This document shows, piece after piece, positions 5,865 to 7,263 of a DNA stretch of 7,263 bases (its first letter is position 1; each line of letters opens with the position of its first letter). The DNA is taken from the NCBI GenBank assembly GCA_030149585.1, contig JASFBJ010000182.1:1-7263 (forward strand), in the 5' to 3' direction. Both the position numbers and the translations under genes were made by a program. The notes under the pieces were generated by a model. It was given only the letters and a program-made list of their open reading frames with translations, was not told the origin of the DNA and searched no databases. Source of the DNA: Desulfobacterales bacterium (GTDB lineage: Bacteria > Desulfobacterota > Desulfobacteria > Desulfobacterales > JASFBJ01).

Positions 5865-7139
5865 ATGAACTTTTCATCCATAGCTTTGAAAATCAAATCA
5901 CATATTCTAATTATGCTCTTTTCTTTTTTTATTATTTCAACTGTCTGTGCCGGTCCCCTGCCTTTTGCCATACCGGAAGATGTGGGCCTTTCATCCAAAC
6001 GTCTAAACCGGATTGATACTGTATTGAACGCTGATACCAGTAGTGGAAAACTCGTCGGAGTTGTTGTTGTTGTCGCACGAAAAGGCAAAATTGCCTATTT
6101 CAGAAGTTTTGGCATGCGAAATAAGGCAATTTCAGAGCCACTTAAAACAGATGCAATATTTCGTATCTATTCAATGACAAAACCTTTTATAAGCGTTGCC
6201 ACGATGATTTTGCATGAAGAAGGTAAATTATTTCTTTCTGATCAGATTTCTAAATATTTGCCTGAATACACTAATATGAAGCTTGGAATAGTGGAGGTTG
6301 ATAAAATAACGGATGATGAAATTCTCAAAACAGTTGTATCATATGACTCTATAACTATTCAGGATCTTCTTCGTCATACTTCCGGTATGACTTATGGTGT
6401 GTTTGGCTGGTCTTTGATCAAAACTGAATATTTGAAAGCAGGTATTAACCGCTCTGATCAAACCCTTGAAGAGATGAGTAAAAAACTTGCGAAAATTCCT
6501 TTGGTAAACGAGCCTGGTACCTTCTGGGAATACAGCAGATCAACTGATGTACTTGGAAGGTTGGTCGAGGTTATATCTGGAATGCCGCTTGATAAATATC
6601 TGGACCAAAAAATTTTCAAACCTCTGAAAATGGCAGATACTGGTTTTTATGTTAAAAAAAAGAATTTGAACCGGGTTGCTGAATCATCAGTGAATCAACC
6701 AGTTTTAATAAATATTACCAAACCTCCGAAAATGCTAAACGGCGGCAGCGGCGGCGTTTCAACCGCCATTGACTATCTCAGGTTTTGCCAAATGCTTCAA
6801 AATGGTGGCAGGCTGGAGGGAATAAGGATTTTGAGTCCAAAGACCATCGAATACATGACAAGCGATCACCTGGGGTTGCTTGGGAATCGAAAAGACCGGC
6901 GCTTTCTGCCGGGAGCTGGTTATGGTTTTGGCCTTGGCTTTGCTGTGCGAACCAAAACCGGCGAGTCCACGTGGCCTGGAACCATTGGCGATTACTGGTG
7001 GGGTGGCTGGGCAGGCACCTATTTCTGGGTTGACCCAAAAGAAGAACTTATTGTTGTTTATATGATGCAGGACCCTTCCAACCGGATGCACTACAGAAGG
7101 CTGATCAGAAATCTTATTTATCAGGCGGTCATCGAATAA
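5865..7139 (+). CDS. Exported serine hydrolase of the beta-lactamase (class C-like) family
   Basis: This 424-residue protein belongs to the serine beta-lactamase/DD-peptidase-fold family, which includes class C beta-lactamases, D-amino-acid peptidases and family VIII esterases. A signal peptide is clear: basic start, hydrophobic stretch about 11-27, predicted cut after VCA (29/30), so the mature enzyme acts in the periplasm or outside. The nucleophile motif SxxK is SMTK (S103, K106). HTSG follows at 171-174, and the tyrosine motif YSR (Y223) is set in WEYSRSTDVLGRLVEVISG. Near the C terminus GGSGGVST (293-300) and WGGWAGTYFW (379-388) complete the pocket. The usual YxN asparagine is arginine here, and Trp-Gly-Gly replaces KTG, both pointing to esterase or peptidase rather than antibiotic resistance. 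It lies 203 bases after dppF, across the palindrome, on the same strand. It may process the importer's substrate; this is inference from position. Confidence 0.88.
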   Translation: MNFSSIALKIKSHILIMLFSFFIISTVCAGPLPFAIPEDVGLSSKRLNRIDTVLNADTSSGKLVGVVVVVARKGKIAYFRSFGMRNKAISEPLKTDAIFRIYSMTKPFISVATMILHEEGKLFLSDQISKYLPEYTNMKLGIVEVDKITDDEILKTVVSYDSITIQDLLRHTSGMTYGVFGWSLIKTEYLKAGINRSDQTLEEMSKKLAKIPLVNEPGTFWEYSRSTDVLGRLVEVISGMPLDKYLDQKIFKPLKMADTGFYVKKKNLNRVAESSVNQPVLINITKPPKMLNGGSGGVSTAIDYLRFCQMLQNGGRLEGIRILSPKTIEYMTSDHLGLLGNRKDRRFLPGAGYGFGLGFAVRTKTGESTWPGTIGDYWWGGWAGTYFWVDPKEELIVVYMMQDPSNRMHYRRLIRNLIYQAVIE

Positions 7140-7166
7140 TGTGGAAATATCAGGTCAGGCCATAAA

Positions 7167-7192
7167 TAAAGCATATCAACCAGCCTGTGCAA
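7167..7192 (+). repeat. Right copy of the perfect 26-bp direct repeat
   Basis: This copy is identical to bases 89-114 and in the same orientation, 27 bases after the stop codon of the last gene. The flanking bases (7166 and 7193) differ from those of the left copy. No intrinsic terminator is visible between the stop codon and this repeat; the only pairing seen is a five-base stem (CAGGC at 7156, GCCTG at 7183) with a 22-base loop and no T run. Confidence 0.8.
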
Positions 7193-7263
7193 AAAATATA
7201 AAAACTCGGGCATCCTTCATTAATGTCCAACGATAATTTACACTTTTGACGGTTCTCGCTTTC

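Noticed and set aside
5936..5956. A lipoprotein signal at Cys28 of the serine hydrolase.
   Set aside because: The residues before the cysteine (S-T-V) do not form a normal lipobox, while V-C-A followed by G is a good signal peptidase I site.
5636..6088. A 150-codon minus-strand open frame running from inside the serine hydrolase gene through the palindrome into the end of dppF.
   Set aside because: It overlaps two well-supported genes, starts inside a hydrolase coding region, has no sensible ribosome site and owes its length partly to the palindromic element.
5865..7139. Annotation of the serine hydrolase as an antibiotic-resistance beta-lactamase.
   Set aside because: The asparagine of YxN and the KTG motif are absent, and the linkage is to a nutrient-type importer. 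A family-level hydrolase name is all that can be supported.
7140..7200. A possible transcription terminator after the last gene.
   Set aside because: The only stem found is five base pairs with a 22-base loop and no T run, so a rho-independent terminator is not supported.
7150..7263. A minus-strand frame open from the right edge of the window for 37 codons and crossing the right 26-bp repeat.
   Set aside because: Its sequence is Cys- and Phe-rich with no recognised domain, it runs through repeat DNA, and the start lies outside the window. It cannot be told from chance.

Overview
The window holds one co-directional plus-strand gene cluster of six genes, with about 580 bases of AT-rich non-coding DNA in front and about 120 bases behind. 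Moderate-to-low GC, Gram-negative-type Shine-Dalgarno sites, a full DppBCDF-type importer and a fragment resembling REP-associated (IS200-like, Y1) transposases suggest a Gram-negative bacterium, possibly a Desulfobacterota/deltaproteobacterial lineage. That taxonomic guess rests on family recall and codon/GC impression only and is weak.

Layout. Bases 1-88 carry a short frameshifted remnant that reads like the middle of a Y1 transposase. Bases 89-114 are the left copy of a perfect 26-bp direct repeat. Bases 115-582 are AT-rich and contain an inverted repeat (282-310), two copies of a 27-bp repeat (318-344 and 357-383) and a possible promoter with a consensus TTGACA box at 433. The genes follow: an alkylsulfatase-like metallo-beta-lactamase-fold hydrolase (583-1800), two Dpp/Opp-type permeases (1885-2808, 2814-3677), two Dpp/Opp-type ATPases (3689-4675, 4690-5661) and an exported serine beta-lactamase-fold hydrolase (5865-7139). 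Between the last ATPase and the serine hydrolase lies a 157-bp imperfect palindrome (5662-5818). It is flanked by TAA on both sides, and the left TAA is the ATPase stop codon, so it looks like a foldback/MITE-type insertion. The right copy of the 26-bp repeat is at 7167-7192.

How the genes may work together. The four ABC genes supply both membrane subunits and both nucleotide-binding subunits of a peptide/nickel/opine-type (PepT) importer, but no solute-binding protein is encoded here. The importer is bracketed by two unrelated hydrolases: one without a signal peptide (predicted cytoplasmic) and one with a signal peptide (predicted periplasmic). A reasonable inference is a scavenging route: outside cleavage of an ester, amide or lactone-type compound, import through the DppBCDF-like complex, then hydrolysis inside by the metalloenzyme. 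The substrate cannot be read from the sequence. The most unusual features are the palindrome placed exactly at a stop codon and the identical 26-bp repeats bracketing the cluster.
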